Shown here in pieces: positions 21,918-33,158 of a stretch of 64,000 bases of DNA (position 1 is the first letter of the stretch; each line of letters starts with the position of its first letter). A model generated the notes under the pieces. The model did no database searches. It was not told the origin of the DNA and saw nothing but the letters and a program-made list of their open reading frames with translations. The position numbers and the translations under genes were made by a program. Source of the stretch: Medicago truncatula (lineage: Eukaryota > Streptophyta > Magnoliopsida > Fabales > Fabaceae); contig NC_053043.1 in assembly GCF_003473485.1 (NCBI RefSeq), positions 36,680,576-36,744,575 on the forward strand. The letters are read 5' to 3'.

Positions 21918-22343
21918 ATTTTCAAGAAACTAACAAGGAAATCTAGCATCTTCGGTGTCATAGCTAGCCAAACCAACAATGGTCATTTTGCTAAAGACAG
22001 CACTTGCGTTTTGGGTTTGCAATATCATGTCAGCATCCGCCTGTACCATCTTCAACTCCTCCAAGATACATAAGGTTTGGAGCATTCATCCGCTTCTCCA
22101 TCACTCATTAAGTACATATTTTGTTCAAGTCTCACATCTTACTCATCTAATAACATGTCTACCCAAAAAGTTTAGAGAATTTTAACACTTTACTTTTGAG
22201 CTTCATTGTTGGAACAAGTATGTTTAGAAGCAGCAAGTGTTTGAGAATCTTGTACCATTTAGACTGTTTCTATATCAGTTGAATATGTAGCATTCCTAGA
22301 CAGATATGGTGCGAAAGTTTCGCTTGATATTGAGCTTGATTGG

Positions 22344-22930
22344 TTAAAACAGAATCGGGAATTTCCTTTGAACAAGATAATAGTCTTCGAGGTTTAAGCT
22401 AGCAATGGGAGCTTTGTTAGAGTTACTATCAGAAGTTGAAAGGGAACTGGGGAATGACAGCCTCCCAAGGTTCCCATTCACGTGAAGCAAAGCTTCAGGG
22501 TCAGGATTTATAGCTATTGAAATATTCACTCCGACTGCAAAAGCGCAACCAACTAGAGGTTGTTTCTCTTCCTGCATATCCTTAACTAAGTTGTTACATG
22601 TTTCTTTGTTGTTAAGGCTCCCAGGTTGTCCATTCACTTGGAGTAAAACATCAGCAAAAGTTGTATTGGCCAAAGAATTACTCTAAAAACACAGAACTGG
22701 AGGATTTCCATCTTGCATTATATCGATGTTCTTGTTTGTTTCATCAAGCTTAGAAAGAAACTTAGAAATTTCATGTTACTTTCAACAGAAGCCAGGGATG
22801 CTACATCAGTTAAAGCACTGGAAGTGTTTAGATTCTTCCAAATCAAATCTATTCGATGTAATATTTCCTTGAAACAAGTGACATTGTCATTGTTTGTAAC
22901 TAGAATTGTTGGTTGACGACGGAGTATCAT
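22344..22930 (-). pseudogene. Unrecognised minus-strand ORFs upstream of the LRR exons
   Basis: Two ORFs (22718-22930, 70 codons; 22344-22673, 109 codons) lie in the same orientation as the LRR exons. The second has an internal near-repeat, DVLLQVNGQPGSLNN and EALLHVNGNLGRLS. I do not recognise a domain. They could be remnants of the LRR gene or of an unrelated gene; function unknown. Confidence 0.25.
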
Positions 22931-22949
22931 ATGATATTTTCAGCACTGT

Positions 22950-23480
22950 TTTTAGTTATTTTCTTTGCCTTTGAAGACAAATAAGATGTCATTTAGAGGA
23001 GTTGTTGACTCGTTGTAATTTACTTTTATCCTAAATCATGCAACTTCATAGGTGTTGAGTCGTTTTGTTGTTAAATCATGTAAAACGGCAAAGCAAGACA
23101 CAACATGAATGAATAAGGGATATGAAGAATGAAGATCGATGGTTCTTGAAAAGTTTTTTTAAGACAATACAAGTGGGGAAATATTCACCCTAAGTTGGTA
23201 GATGAGATTCAAGAATATGCTAATTGCGGTTAATTATCTAAATCAAAAACATAATCTTGCATTGTGCAAGACAATTAAAAACCTACAAAACCATTAAAAA
23301 TCTTTTGCTCTTTCACTCAAATAAATTATGTTAATTGCTTAGTTGAATCACAAACCCCATGGAGATAATAACTTACTACGATTTGATGTACTTATCAATT
23401 CATCCATCATTAATATTGGAATAGAAGTGCTAGCCGTAATAAGAAAGAACTAATTTAAATACAATTCTAAAATTAGTTTA
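22950..23480. other. Intergenic DNA, nothing recognised
   Basis: AT-rich sequence without recognisable coding motifs, repeats or RNA genes. Confidence 0.4.
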
Positions 23481-23499
23481 ATAATTACAAAATTTATTA

Positions 23500-25330
23500 T
23501 ATTTGAATTGTTTTTAGAAAAATAAAATTTTAATATTTTTATGGATAAATGAACATTTGTTCATCAAAAATTGTAAATGGATGGACTGAATTTTATTCAT
23601 TGGATATGGATAGATTTAATTTTATTCTTGAAATTATGATGGATCAATGAATATTTTGCTCCACCCATCAACATTCAAATCCAAATGCATGTGGATTTTA
23701 AAAGAAATCCTATTTTTTTAAAAGTTGTTTTCAAAGGAAAATATATAATTTGATCATATTAGTTATAATATTTAAAATAATTTATAGTTAGGAATAGCCT
23801 TATATTTGTATATAGAGAGTAAGAGAAATTTTAATATGGTCACATGATCAAATAAAAAGTGTTTGGTCACACACACAAAGAAATATTTTTTTTAATAGTA
23901 AAGAGGAAATTGATAAAAAAAAAAAAATGATTGAATATTTTAAGGACCATCTTTTTATGTGTGTCCAAACACTATTGATTTGGTCTTGTGACCATGTAAG
24001 AATGCCTCGGTAGAGTAATGCTAAAGACATTCTTTTTTCATTACTCTCTAACACTCACTCTCTTATTTGATGAAATTAATGTATGTCTCACCAGTTTAAA
24101 TGGAACTCATTTTCAATGTATGAGACCCACCTTAATTTAAACCAACAATAAAGTGAGTGTTTGAGAGAGTGTTGAAAAGAGAGTGTTGCTAGCACTACTC
24201 TTTATATATAAGTGTATAATAAGAAAAGAGATGCAAATAAAAAGTGGGCCTTTTTCAAACCAGAGATGATAAAAGAAGCCCATACATCTACTATACTTCT
24301 CGGACTCATGAAGCCCATTAACGAAAAATACAAAAATAACTAGGAAACATAACATAATTACACCAATAACTCCTCTTACGAACTCTTTATAAATATGTTT
24401 CTAGGTTCAGTATTACAATATGTGCAGTCATCTAGATATTATAGATGTTCACAATCGAAGTGGTTATGATATGTAAGGGGATCCATCCTTGATTTCATTT
24501 TGGCCAATCGAATTGTGCGTGTGTGTTTTCAATTAAAAAATATATTTTTGTTGTTTGCTTCTTTTCTCTTGACTAATCTTGTGTTTTTTGTTATCTGCTA
24601 AATTCAGAGCCGTTCTTTGGGGAGTGCAAAGAGTTCAACTGAGTTGGATCTCCCAAAGTGATGGGCCTCAAGAAAAAAATTACTGCTCAATATCCCCACA
24701 CCAACTCAAAAAAGAAAAATAAACATGTTTCATGTTTCAATTTTTAAGTAAAAAATCATGTTCCATATTTCTATTTCCATGTTCCATATTAGAAAAATAA
24801 TTGCTAATTTTGATTTTGGTGGCTAATAATCATTATACGAGTGTTATTTTCAATTTAAATAGAAAATTAATCTTTTAAAAAAATTGTGGGTTTTTTTACC
24901 AGGGCCTATTTTTACCATGAGAACTGAGCCTCCAGTTTCATAGGGACAGATCTGGCTAGATCTATACTGATGCAACAAAACCTAATTCGTAGAATACCAT
25001 TTTAATGCTAGATCAAATGAAAGTCATTGATGTTGGCTTGTACTTCTACGTCTTCCCTATTATTATTTGCTTCTATGTTGTTTGTTTCTGCAACCTCCAC
25101 GGGAAATCTCATACGATCGTGAGTTTTTTTTTATTAAACACGGGAAAAAGGCAAGCCCTGAAAGAAGACATGATTGTGTTAATTTTTTAATATTTATGAA
25201 ATTAATATATAATATCCTAGATCTATTATGGATGGTTTTGAATTAGTTGATTTTATTTCAATGAATAATATTTTACAAAATTCATGATTTTGATATTTTT
25301 ATGTTTGTCTTCACTCTTTAGAAGTTATGT
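23500..25330. repeat. Segmental duplication copy 1 (partner at 61550-62720)
   Basis: Several blocks run in the same order in both copies: ATTTTTATGGAT..GATGAA, a TTTAAAATAATTTATA block, AAGCCCATTAACxxAA with GGACTCATGAAGCCCATTAA, TCTAGATATTAxAGATGTTC, TTTTCTCTTGAxTAATCTTG, and CTTGTACTTCTACGTCTTCC. This copy is longer because of insertions, including a MITE at 24012-24201. Reading frames are not conserved between the copies (the ORF at 25005-25190 is broken in the other), so it is probably non-coding. Confidence 0.65.
24012..24201. mobile_element. MITE of about 190 bp with AGAGTARTGCTA ends
   Basis: The left end AGAGTAATGCTAAAGACATT and the right end, reverse complement AGAGTAGTGCTAGCAACACT, form terminal inverted repeats. 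The interior is an AAACACTCACT-type inverted repeat around a GAGACCCACC centre. It interrupts segmental duplication copy 1. A related diverged copy lies at about 36074-36254. Confidence 0.6.
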
Positions 25331-25339
25331 TAAGATCGA

Positions 25340-26460
25340 ACACATAACAACGTCCGTTTCTTCTCTCTCAAAAAATAAAAAAAAAACAACGTCTGTTTCT
25401 GGTTATCTTGACTCCATATAGAATGTATGCTTGATTTTTCATAAGGTTCAACAATTATAGAACTTTATGGATTCTTCAATTTTATTGAAAATGAATGATC
25501 TTCTGTTACACAATTACATTGTTGTAGATCTAGATCATTTGATAAAGATCGTACTAGAATATATTTTCACTTGATGGTTTCAATACTCGTTTAAAAATAT
25601 AATAAAAGTAAATGTTCATTTCAAATTGAACACTTTAGATCGTATGTGTGTGAATTTGTGAGTATATTAACTAAAAAAACTCGTGTTGAATTATTCATTA
25701 GTTCAAACAAATAAAAAATGTTGTTTATCATATTTTGATATTGTTAAAACATAAATTTTTTGAACAGTAACATTTTTAATTTGAGGTTCTCCTTGGGGGA
25801 TTGACATCCATTTTCTAGTGATTATGTTTGACTCAAAAGTTTCTAAATCATATTATATTTTTGTGGCAATTTTGCAACATATTCTTGCACCCCCTCGCAT
25901 AAATTATGATCCTAAGGAAGATGAATTTGTTACTCCACTTGAAGCTTTAAGATTTTCTGTCATTGAAAGTGAATTGGTCAATGGAACTGAGAAAACGAGA
26001 TAGTAAGCAAGCATAAGATGTTGTAAGATATGGCTACAATTTAGCATGTATGATTTGTGACAAATTAACTTATGATACACTTTTGTATAATTGTTTACAT
26101 ATATCGTTGAACAAAAAAATCAGTAGTTTAAAGCCTGAAGTCATCAGACAAACTATTTAATTTCTTATTAATTATTTTATGCATAAAACATCACGATATC
26201 CTAGTGAAATCTTAAATTTAACATGCTTCTTTGGGTGAGATTGTTCATCCTCCAATAGAAATAGCATGATTTCATATCCATTTGGCATGTAGTAGTTTAA
26301 TCTTATTATTTAATCTCTATGACCTTCAAATACTTCCTTCAATATTTTAACGAGATTCGCAGCATCAATCCTACTTTACGTACCAAAAGGATAGACAAAT
26401 TAATTAAAATTGTTAGTTGTAATTAATTTGTCAATCCTTTTTTTTTTTTAACAAACTAAA
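25340..26460. other. Intergenic DNA with one unrecognised ORF
   Basis: AT-rich sequence. A plus-strand ORF (25818-26003) contains ILAPPRINYDPKEDEF and TPLEALRFSVIE, which looks like real protein sequence rather than noise, but I cannot assign a family. It may be an exon remnant. Confidence 0.3.
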
Positions 26461-26473
26461 ATGATATATGATA

Positions 26474-26731
26474 CTCCCTCCGTCTCTGAATAAGTGACCT
26501 AGTTGACTTTGACACACGTACCAATGCATATGTTTTATCTTTGATATCTTCAATTCTCTACTAAAAAAAATTATAAAAATTTAATATTTTAAAAATATTC
26601 ATCGAGACGAATCCAACAACATCTTACATGATATTATTTATCTTTGTAAATTAGTAGAAAAATATGGTCAAAATATATCAAGTCAATAATGTATATTGTC
26701 AACTAGGTCATTTATTAAGGGACGGATGAAG
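26474..26731. mobile_element. Stowaway-like MITE, 258 bp, TA duplication
   Basis: It begins CTCCCTCCGTCTCTGAATAA and ends ATTTATTAAGGGACGGATGAAG, a diverged inverted copy of the start. TA dinucleotides flank it at 26472-26473 and 26732-26733. The CTCCCTCCGT terminus and TA target site are diagnostic of Stowaway (Tc1/mariner) MITEs. It carries no coding sequence. Confidence 0.85.
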
Positions 26732-26780
26732 TATTAACAACTGTGATATTAACAATATGACCCATTATCTATTTTATGGA

Positions 26781-26968
26781 GTCAAGATCTTCTCCATTCT
26801 ATATCCTCTCCATTTGGAAAGATATAGACTCAAAAAAATTTGAAAAAAAGTAAAAAACAATTAATGATGGTGGGATCCACTTAGTGGTAGGACCCAATAT
26901 CTATTTTATGTGTCTATCTCTCTCCAAATTGTGTACTTTCATTGATTTTATAAGATGGAGAGGATCCT
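26781..26968. mobile_element. MITE with GTCAAGATCTTCTCCAT ends, upstream of the truncated F-box gene
   Basis: The left end GTCAAGATCTTCTCCATTC and the right end, reverse complement GTTAGGATCCTCTCCATCT, form inverted repeats around a GGTGGGATCCAC centre. The same family occurs in opposite orientation at 39310-39484, upstream of the F-box gene at 40886. A partial third copy follows at about 26977-27045. Confidence 0.6.
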
Positions 26969-27054
26969 AACCTTATTTTATGTGTCTATCTCTCTCCTAA
27001 TTGCATACTCTAATTATTATGCTAAATGTAGAGGATTTTTACCCTTTATGAGTA

Positions 27055-27480
27055 TGTGTGAAAGCATTTGCATCTACCACAGGAAATGGATTTGTTAGTG
27101 CAGTTGGAATTTGAGAGGACTTCTGCAATTATTTCGCGAGTCAATGATGTCCTAAAACAATTTCCCACACAGCAAATTACTCAAGTGAACTCAATAATAT
27201 TGACAGACACACGAAACGATTATTACAACTAAATAAATTATTAATATATTATAACAAAAAAAAGAATCTTTAAATAACGTTTTAAATTAATTTCTGAACT
27301 GTTTGTCAAAAAAAAAATTAATTTCTGAACTACATAATTTACCCACTCCTTAATTTTACTAAAAATGTTAAAAAAAAAAAAACCCGGCATGCTAACAATT
27401 GCTAAAGAAAAATAAACAATGCCTAACAAAGACACTTGTGTTAACCCCTCAAAAAAAAAAAAAGACACTTGTGTTAAGAA
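27055..27480 (+). repeat. Upstream block duplicated with the F-box genes (partner at 39925-40300)
   Basis: It shares with 39925-40300 the phrases GCATTTGCATCTACCACAG, CAGTTGGAATTTG.GAGGACTT, CACACAGCAA.T.ACTCAAGT and CCGGCATGCTAACAA. A third, 50-bp part of the block is at about 43440-43486. The block marks the 5' edge of the duplicated F-box unit. Confidence 0.7.
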
Positions 27481-27489
27481 GTAAAAAAA

Positions 27490-28684
27490 AGAGTTCAGTT
27501 ATCATGGTTATGGTTGTATATCACAACCTATTGTTCTGTCAAGTCCATCAGCACTCAGCAGCTTGTAATGCTTCTGCTAACATCATTTTGCATAGGTATG
27601 AAACCAATGTTCAAGAAACTGGATCAAATGTTTGTCTCCTTCTCAAAGAATTCAGTCAAGTTAAGTGTATCAAATTTCATGGATCGGAGGTAAAGATCAT
27701 ATCACTTGACTTACTTAATCTAATACTGAGTACACCGGTTACAAATATTGAATAAATTGTATATATATACTTTATAATGAGATCAAGATCATGTTCATAA
27801 GCTTTCCATCAATTGAGAACTTGCTATCAATTTATACCTTGTACACAAACAATTTAAATAATATTTAGTCAATAATTAATGGCACAAAAATTAATTAATT
27901 TATTTGATTTTAGAATCTAGATCTGTAGAATGTTTTGGTATCAACTTAATTGTCACACAATTGGTCGACACGACATGTATGTCAATATTATTTACAGTTA
28001 CATGTGAATTTTATTACATGGTTAACAATGCTCAAATACATATTTAATTACGTTTAGCACATAGTTGATAGACATCATGTATTTGATCGGCGTTAACCAT
28101 GTAACAAAGGTTTAATTTTAAATTGTTGTATTCCTTATGGTTCAATACATAGTTGATAGCAAGTTGTTGTAACAAAGTTGTTGTATTTCAGGTTCTCACA
28201 AAATCAAATATGACTGTTTTACCAAAATTTGCAATGTTGAGCCATTTGGATGTTGGCATTGTTAGTGGTGAAGTTTTGTTGGGCTTGCTTCAGAAGACTC
28301 CTGTTCTCACTATTCTAGATTTCAAGGTTTGTAATTAACATTTTATTATACTCTTAACAATTATATCTCCTCTTATTTAAACTTCTTTTCATTATATCTA
28401 CTTATTAGGGAATATCCGAATTCAATGAAGAGCTTCTGAATTCTGCTGTTGTGCCCGATTGTTTGACATCCAGTCTGCAAGTTGTGAAATTTGGAACTGT
28501 CCATGGATCGGAGAATGAGCTGCGTTTGGCTAAATTTTTTATGGAAAATGGTGTGGTGCTTGAGAGGACGAGTTTCTCCCTTTATGGAAAATCCACTGTG
28601 ATTGAAGAATTTAAGGAGAAGCTGTACTCATTCAAGAAAGGAGTCTCTTTTGCCATACTTGAATTTAAGGAGAAGATGTACTGA
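27490..28684 (+). pseudogene. 5'-truncated F-box/FBD gene copy
   Basis: Only the end of exon 1 remains (about 27490-27689), and it needs a frameshift: the CAxAGCTATTGTTCTGTCA region is readable in one frame, then NIILHRYETNVQETGSN..QVKCIKFHGSE in another. Exon 2 (28192-28326, 135 nt) reads VLTKSNMTVLPKFAMLSHLD..PVLTILDFK. Exon 3 (28409-28684) carries an FBD-type end: LQVVKFGTVHGSENELRLAK, VLERTSF, IEEFKEKLYSFKKGVSFAIL. Splice sites match those of the intact copies. The F-box and first LRRs are missing while upstream sequence at 27055-27480 is kept, so an internal deletion removed most of exon 1. Confidence 0.8.
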
Positions 28685-29806
28685 TATGGTTATTAAGATT
28701 GGATTGAAGAAACAACTGATACATGTCTACAAAGTTTCTTTTGCTTTTGGAACAATATGCTATATATTGTAGACTACTATGTTTCTTTGATGTTATGGTG
28801 TAATTTTGCACCTGCAAGTCATTGTGTGCCAATGATCACTATATCTTTTGGCTAAAAGATAAGTTGAGTTAGAAAATTAGTACCAAGTTTGTGTCTATAT
28901 TTTTGTTCTAAAAGCAAGAAGTAACTATGGATGCTATGTTAGTAATAATGAGATTGAGGCCAGCTAGGTTCCGTTCTTGCCAAAGAATGTGCTATTATTT
29001 GCCTCTCTTCTCAAAAGACATTGAAAATTAATAAGGTAGTTTCATCTATTAATTAACAAGGTGTTTAAACTTAGAGATGCAGTTCCTCCTAGCGTGTAAA
29101 GCGTTTAGCACAATCTTTGAATGAGTCTCAAACACCACATTCTGGTGATCTGCATGAATGTCCCACTGTTTGAAAGTTGGGGTCTTTCATTTTGTAAGGG
29201 AGCCTCATATGTATGGCTGGAAATGAGTCAAGTTGAATCGAACCTGTCTGAGCTCGACTCGTTAAGAATTGGTTCGGTTCGAGTTTGACACGAACTTTTT
29301 TTTCAGCTCAAGTTCGGCTCGTTTAAAGTTCACGAACAGTTTGGTTCGGCTCATTAGGTTTAATTCGTTTGTTCAAAACACATAACTTTAATGAACTCAA
29401 AAGTCAAAGGATTTAAATTTTTGACACATAAATATATTGTAATTTATACCAATTTTTAATGGACTCGATGAGGCTATTATTACACTTAGTAATTAACAGT
29501 GGTATGCAACCACCAAATTCAATTTTGTCTTCTTGTGTCATATGTTTCTCCTATTATAGATAATCGTATCCTCCATTTTTCATGCATGTTCCGATGCAGG
29601 ACTATTATAGTTTTGAAATCCTTAAAAACTACAACAACAATGTGTATAATGTTGTCTATCAATATTAATGTAGCTCATTTTAATTCTATTATTGCTAAGT
29701 TTTTGTCTTAGTTTTTAAAGTATTATATATATAATCAATTATCTAATTGTGTAAAATCAATTATATATAAATTTTAAAATATTTTTTAAGTGTTATATAT
29801 ATAGGA

Positions 29807-30843
29807 GGGCTGCTAACTTACACTCACCTAAAATCACTAAGGTGCAAGTTAGCAAGTTACACCCACATAAAATTGTTAAGGTGTAAGTTAGCAACCTACA
29901 CTCACTTGATTATTTACACTCCTTTTTATAAATATTATTAAGGTGCAAGTTAACAAACTTCATTAATTTACACTCATTTTCATCATTCAAAATGTTGTTT
30001 CATTAAAAGTTTGTCTCACATATACTATTACCTATAACAAACATTATACATTAAAAGTTTGTCTCACTTATACTTCACTAATTCCTTATTGCTCACAATT
30101 TGATCCTTTTTATTTTTAGCTTCACTGGAATTTAGCAACCAATTTTTTAGAAGATTTCAGTGGAAATAGCAACCAGTTTTTTTTAGTCAAGGAAACAAAC
30201 TCTTCATTAGCTTTGTTCTTACAAGAGAAAAAAAAATGGGAAAAAAAAAAAAGCTTCATTGGCTTTATCAGGAAAAAAAAGAGAGCGTCCAACCATTGTT
30301 TTTCCGAGAAAATAAAAACATGGAGGATAGTGCGACATTTGTTTTGTTAGCAAAGGAAAAAGATTAAAGAAAATCACAAACTTACCCTTCAATTTAATTA
30401 AGTTGAGTAAATGACAAATGGGTTTTTTTAGTAAAAAAAACAAGTGGGTGTAGCTTGCTAACTTGCAATTTAGGATGTGTTTGGTTTGTAAAAAAGTAAG
30501 TACTGGACAGAACAGTACAATGCAGAACAACACAACACAGCGCATAACAGCAAAGGACAAATTTTTATGGTATTGAATAATTTTTTGTTTTATATGATTT
30601 TTGGGGATGAAATGATATTTTGGTGTTTTAGACAACTTCTACGTGGGATAAAAAGTTGTGTTGTGGTTAATTTGGTGAGGGACAAAAATTTCAGTTTGTG
30701 TCCTGTCCCTTGCCTCCAGGTTGTTCTGTCCCTGAAACAGTATTACAAATCAAACACTGGATAACTGGAGTTGTTTTGTCATGTCTTTCATTTTTTAACA
30801 AATCAAACGCAAGTGTTTTTAGGTGGGTGTAAGTTAGCAGCCC
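29807..30843. mobile_element. Nested TIR element of about 1.04 kb with GGGCTGCTAACTTACAC ends
   Basis: The start GGGCTGCTAACTTACACTCA and the reverse complement of the end, GGGCTGCTAACTTACACCCA, agree in 19 of 20 positions. It lies wholly inside the element 29215-31037 and contains more copies of the GTGCAAGTTAGCAA phrase. A clear target-site duplication was not found because the flanks are TATATA-rich. ORFs at 30219-30635 and 30567-30764 show no known domain. Confidence 0.6.
30475..30770. mobile_element. Third-level nested MITE-like element with GTGTTTGGTTTGTAA ends
   Basis: The left side GATGTGTTTGGTTTGTAA pairs with the right side TTACAAATCAAACACTGG. It lies inside the element 29807-30843. 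The boundary and duplication are not firmly set. Confidence 0.4.
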
Positions 30844-31079
30844 ACACATATATATAATCGAGTCTTCTCTTAAACCAAACGAGTCGAACTGCATATAGCT
30901 CAAGTTCAACTCAATTAGTTGACGAACTTAAATTTCAGCTCATGTTCGGCTCATTTGGTTCATGAACCAAGTTCGACGAATCAATTATCGAATCGAATTA
31001 CGAACACTAATCGAGTTGGTTCGGTTCATTGCCAGCCCTCACATAATTTAGTGTGATTTACATGTAGTTTAACTAATAA

Positions 31080-32005
31080 AATAACGAGGGTTAGGAATTA
31101 TAGCGAATGGTTGATAGAAGATAGACTAATAAAAGTGTGCGATGAAGCTTTTGCATCTAATTATTACTTTTGAAAAAATCTGTAATTCAATATCACAAGT
31201 GGAAAAGAAAGGTCAAGTTAACTTGTGCATTCAATTAATTAAAAGTAAAAAAATTAAAATTAAATATATTAATTACAACAAATATTTTTACTTTTAATTC
31301 ATTAACTTGTGCATTGAGAATACAAGTTAGCATTTCCTAAAGAATAATGATACAAAAGCAGATGAGCTACCAAGTAAGTGTCCACCTTCAGTGGAGAAAG
31401 ACCAACTTGAGGAAATTGATTTCCAAAAAAGAGTCGATGATGTGAATCATAAATCATAAGAATTTTGCATAGGCTGTTTGGAACTGGTGAAAGAAATGGC
31501 ACGAAACACACACTAGATCCTTTCCCAGCCTTACACCAAAAAACATGAAAAAGCAAATCATGGAGAAATTCATGAGTTACGAAGCATGGACAACTTTTGG
31601 ATTAGACGTGTCGCAATGTCCGACACTTCTATGAATTACAATACTCACCCTATGTTTCACAATATAACTTTATTTGAAAGTTTTGCTCCTTGTTTTATTG
31701 GGTATTTGTTTATTTCCCCATTCTGGTTTTTTTTTTTTAATACTACTATTATTATATATTTGTGTACTGCAAGTGAGTTTTAGGGGTCTAAACTCTAAAG
31801 TTCCAACCCAATTGAGTTTTAGGGGTCTAAACAAACAAATTACTAACCATTCTATTATAAATTTGAGGGTTAAATAGTAAATGGTCCCCTTAAATATATC
31901 AACATTTGATTTTAGTCTTCTTAAAATATTTTTTAGCCTTTTTGTTCCTCAAAATTTTCTATCTATGAAATTAGTCCTTAATTTTTAGTCAACTCATGTC
32001 TAATC
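31080..32005. other. Intergenic DNA with small repeat fragments
   Basis: No gene is seen. 31575-31640 resembles part of the GAAGCACGGACA element found at 35202-35365. A GAGTTTTAGGGGTCTAAAC phrase is repeated at about 31773 and 31814. 31870-32000 looks like half of a common MITE (TGGTCCCCTTAAA, TTAGTCCTTAATTTTTAG). Confidence 0.4.
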
Positions 32006-32018
32006 ATCATATATTTTA

Positions 32019-32322
32019 GGCTAAAGTGCACTTTTCGCCCCCTATGTTTTAAAATGTTGCGATTTTGGCCCCCTATTAAAAAAATGGCAATTTTGGCCCC
32101 TTTCATCCCAAAATTGCTGAGAAGACGCCACATGTCCCAAAAAAGGGGCCATAATCACAACTTTTTGTAAAGATAACGGGTCAAAAAGCATATTTCCCTT
32201 ATGTTAGGAGGTCAAAAGAGCATATTTCCCGAAACATAGGGGGTCACTTTTGCCATTTTTTTTAATAGGGGGCCAAAATTGCAACATTTTAAAATTTAGA
32301 GGGCGAAAAGTGAAGTTTAGCC
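32019..32322. mobile_element. Mutator-like MITE, 304 bp, 9-bp duplication TATATTTTA
   Basis: It begins GGCTAAAGTGCACTTTTCGC and its reverse-complement end begins GGCTAAACTTCACTTTTCGC. The inverted repeats extend past 60 bp through TTTTAAAATGTTGC and TTTTGGCCCCCTATT, so the element is nearly a palindrome. Perfect 9-bp duplications TATATTTTA stand at 32010-32018 and 32323-32331, as for Mutator-type transposition. It lies about 200 bp upstream of the TATA box of the F-box gene at 33159. Confidence 0.88.
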
Positions 32323-32520
32323 TATATTTTATTGAAATTTTTTAAAAATGGGTAGAAAATTATGACAGTATTTTTAAAAAAAATTATAATTTTATAAGAG
32401 AAAATGAATTAAATATGAACTTTTATGTTTTTGGTGTTAAAAAATTCATAGAGTATACCAATCTCCCATGCTACCTTACGTCACTGCCACATCCACTACG
32501 ATCAAACAGTGCATTACTAA

Positions 32521-32632
32521 TATAAATACTTATAAAGCCAAACAGGAGTAACATAATTTTAGCTAGTGGAGATAAGCTGAATGAAAAGAAACAACTTTGA
32601 TCATCATCTTCCTTCTTTGTTGCTACACAAAG
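32521..32632 (+). promoter_or_regulatory. Promoter and 5' UTR exon of the F-box gene at 33159
   Basis: A TATAAATA box stands at 32521-32528. The leader, with ACAACTTTGATCATCATCTT and TGCTACACAAAG, then meets a donor GTGAGT at 32633. The same leader (AACTTTGATCATCATTTTTC..CTACACAAAG|GTGAG) occurs upstream of the other intact F-box gene. This supports a conserved non-coding first exon and an intron in the 5' UTR. Confidence 0.6.
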
Positions 32633-32744
32633 GTGAGTATGAGTACTTACTTTCAAATACAATCAACCCTATGAAAGTTTTTAAGATTGCATGTTTCTAT
32701 TAAAGGGATTTCGGTGAGATTAAGTATTTATTTTTTGCTTTGAA

Positions 32745-33158
32745 AATTTTGATTCATTTAAGAAGATTCTATGCATGCATTGTTTTCTTTACTTTATACT
32801 GTTAAATGCAGAAACAAAATAGTTCTAGGAAAACTGCTATACAAATGGAGTCTGATTCTATTCTTTGGTTTGAATATTTTGATTCTTTCAAGAAGATGCT
32901 ATGCATGCATGAATCATGATCATATTGTTTTGTTACTTGATAGTGTTCAACAATAAAGAAAAAGAATATTGTTGGAGGAAATTTGGTATACTAATGGAAT
33001 CTAATGGTTATGGTTACACTCATTAGAAGCATATTAAGGAAAACTCTTTCACAATTTGAGTTTGATTCTATTCGTTACTTTGAAAATTTTGATTCATATA
33101 AGAAGAAGCTATGCATACATGATCATATTCTTTTGATAATTGATAGTGTTTGGAATTA
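32745..33158 (+). repeat. Tandem decayed copies of the F-box gene start region
   Basis: At 32808-32865 the sequence AGTTCTAGGAAAACTGCTAT..CAAATGGAGTCTGATT matches the true first coding exon starts at 33165 and 40893. A second, weaker copy stands at about 32960-33075, with GTGTTxxxAA, GGAAAxTxT and GAxTCTAAT phrases. Each is followed by TTTGATTCxTxxAAGAAGAxxCTATGCAT. The region thus contains two failed starts before the functional one. Confidence 0.55.

Larger units (their letters stand above)
29215..31037. mobile_element. TIR element of about 1.8 kb with GGCTGGMAATGA ends, carrying nested insertions
   Basis: The left end GGCTGGAAATGAGTCAAG and the right end, reverse complement GGCTGGCAATGAACCGAACC, form terminal inverted repeats. 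The subterminal parts are rich in TTCGGTTCG / CGAACxAA phrases on opposite strands. Flanks CCTCATAT and CCTCACAT could be an 8-bp target-site duplication with one change, as in hAT elements. No transposase is seen. The element sits in the 3' flank of the truncated F-box gene; the matching flank of the intact copy (43390-43430) lacks it. Confidence 0.55.
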
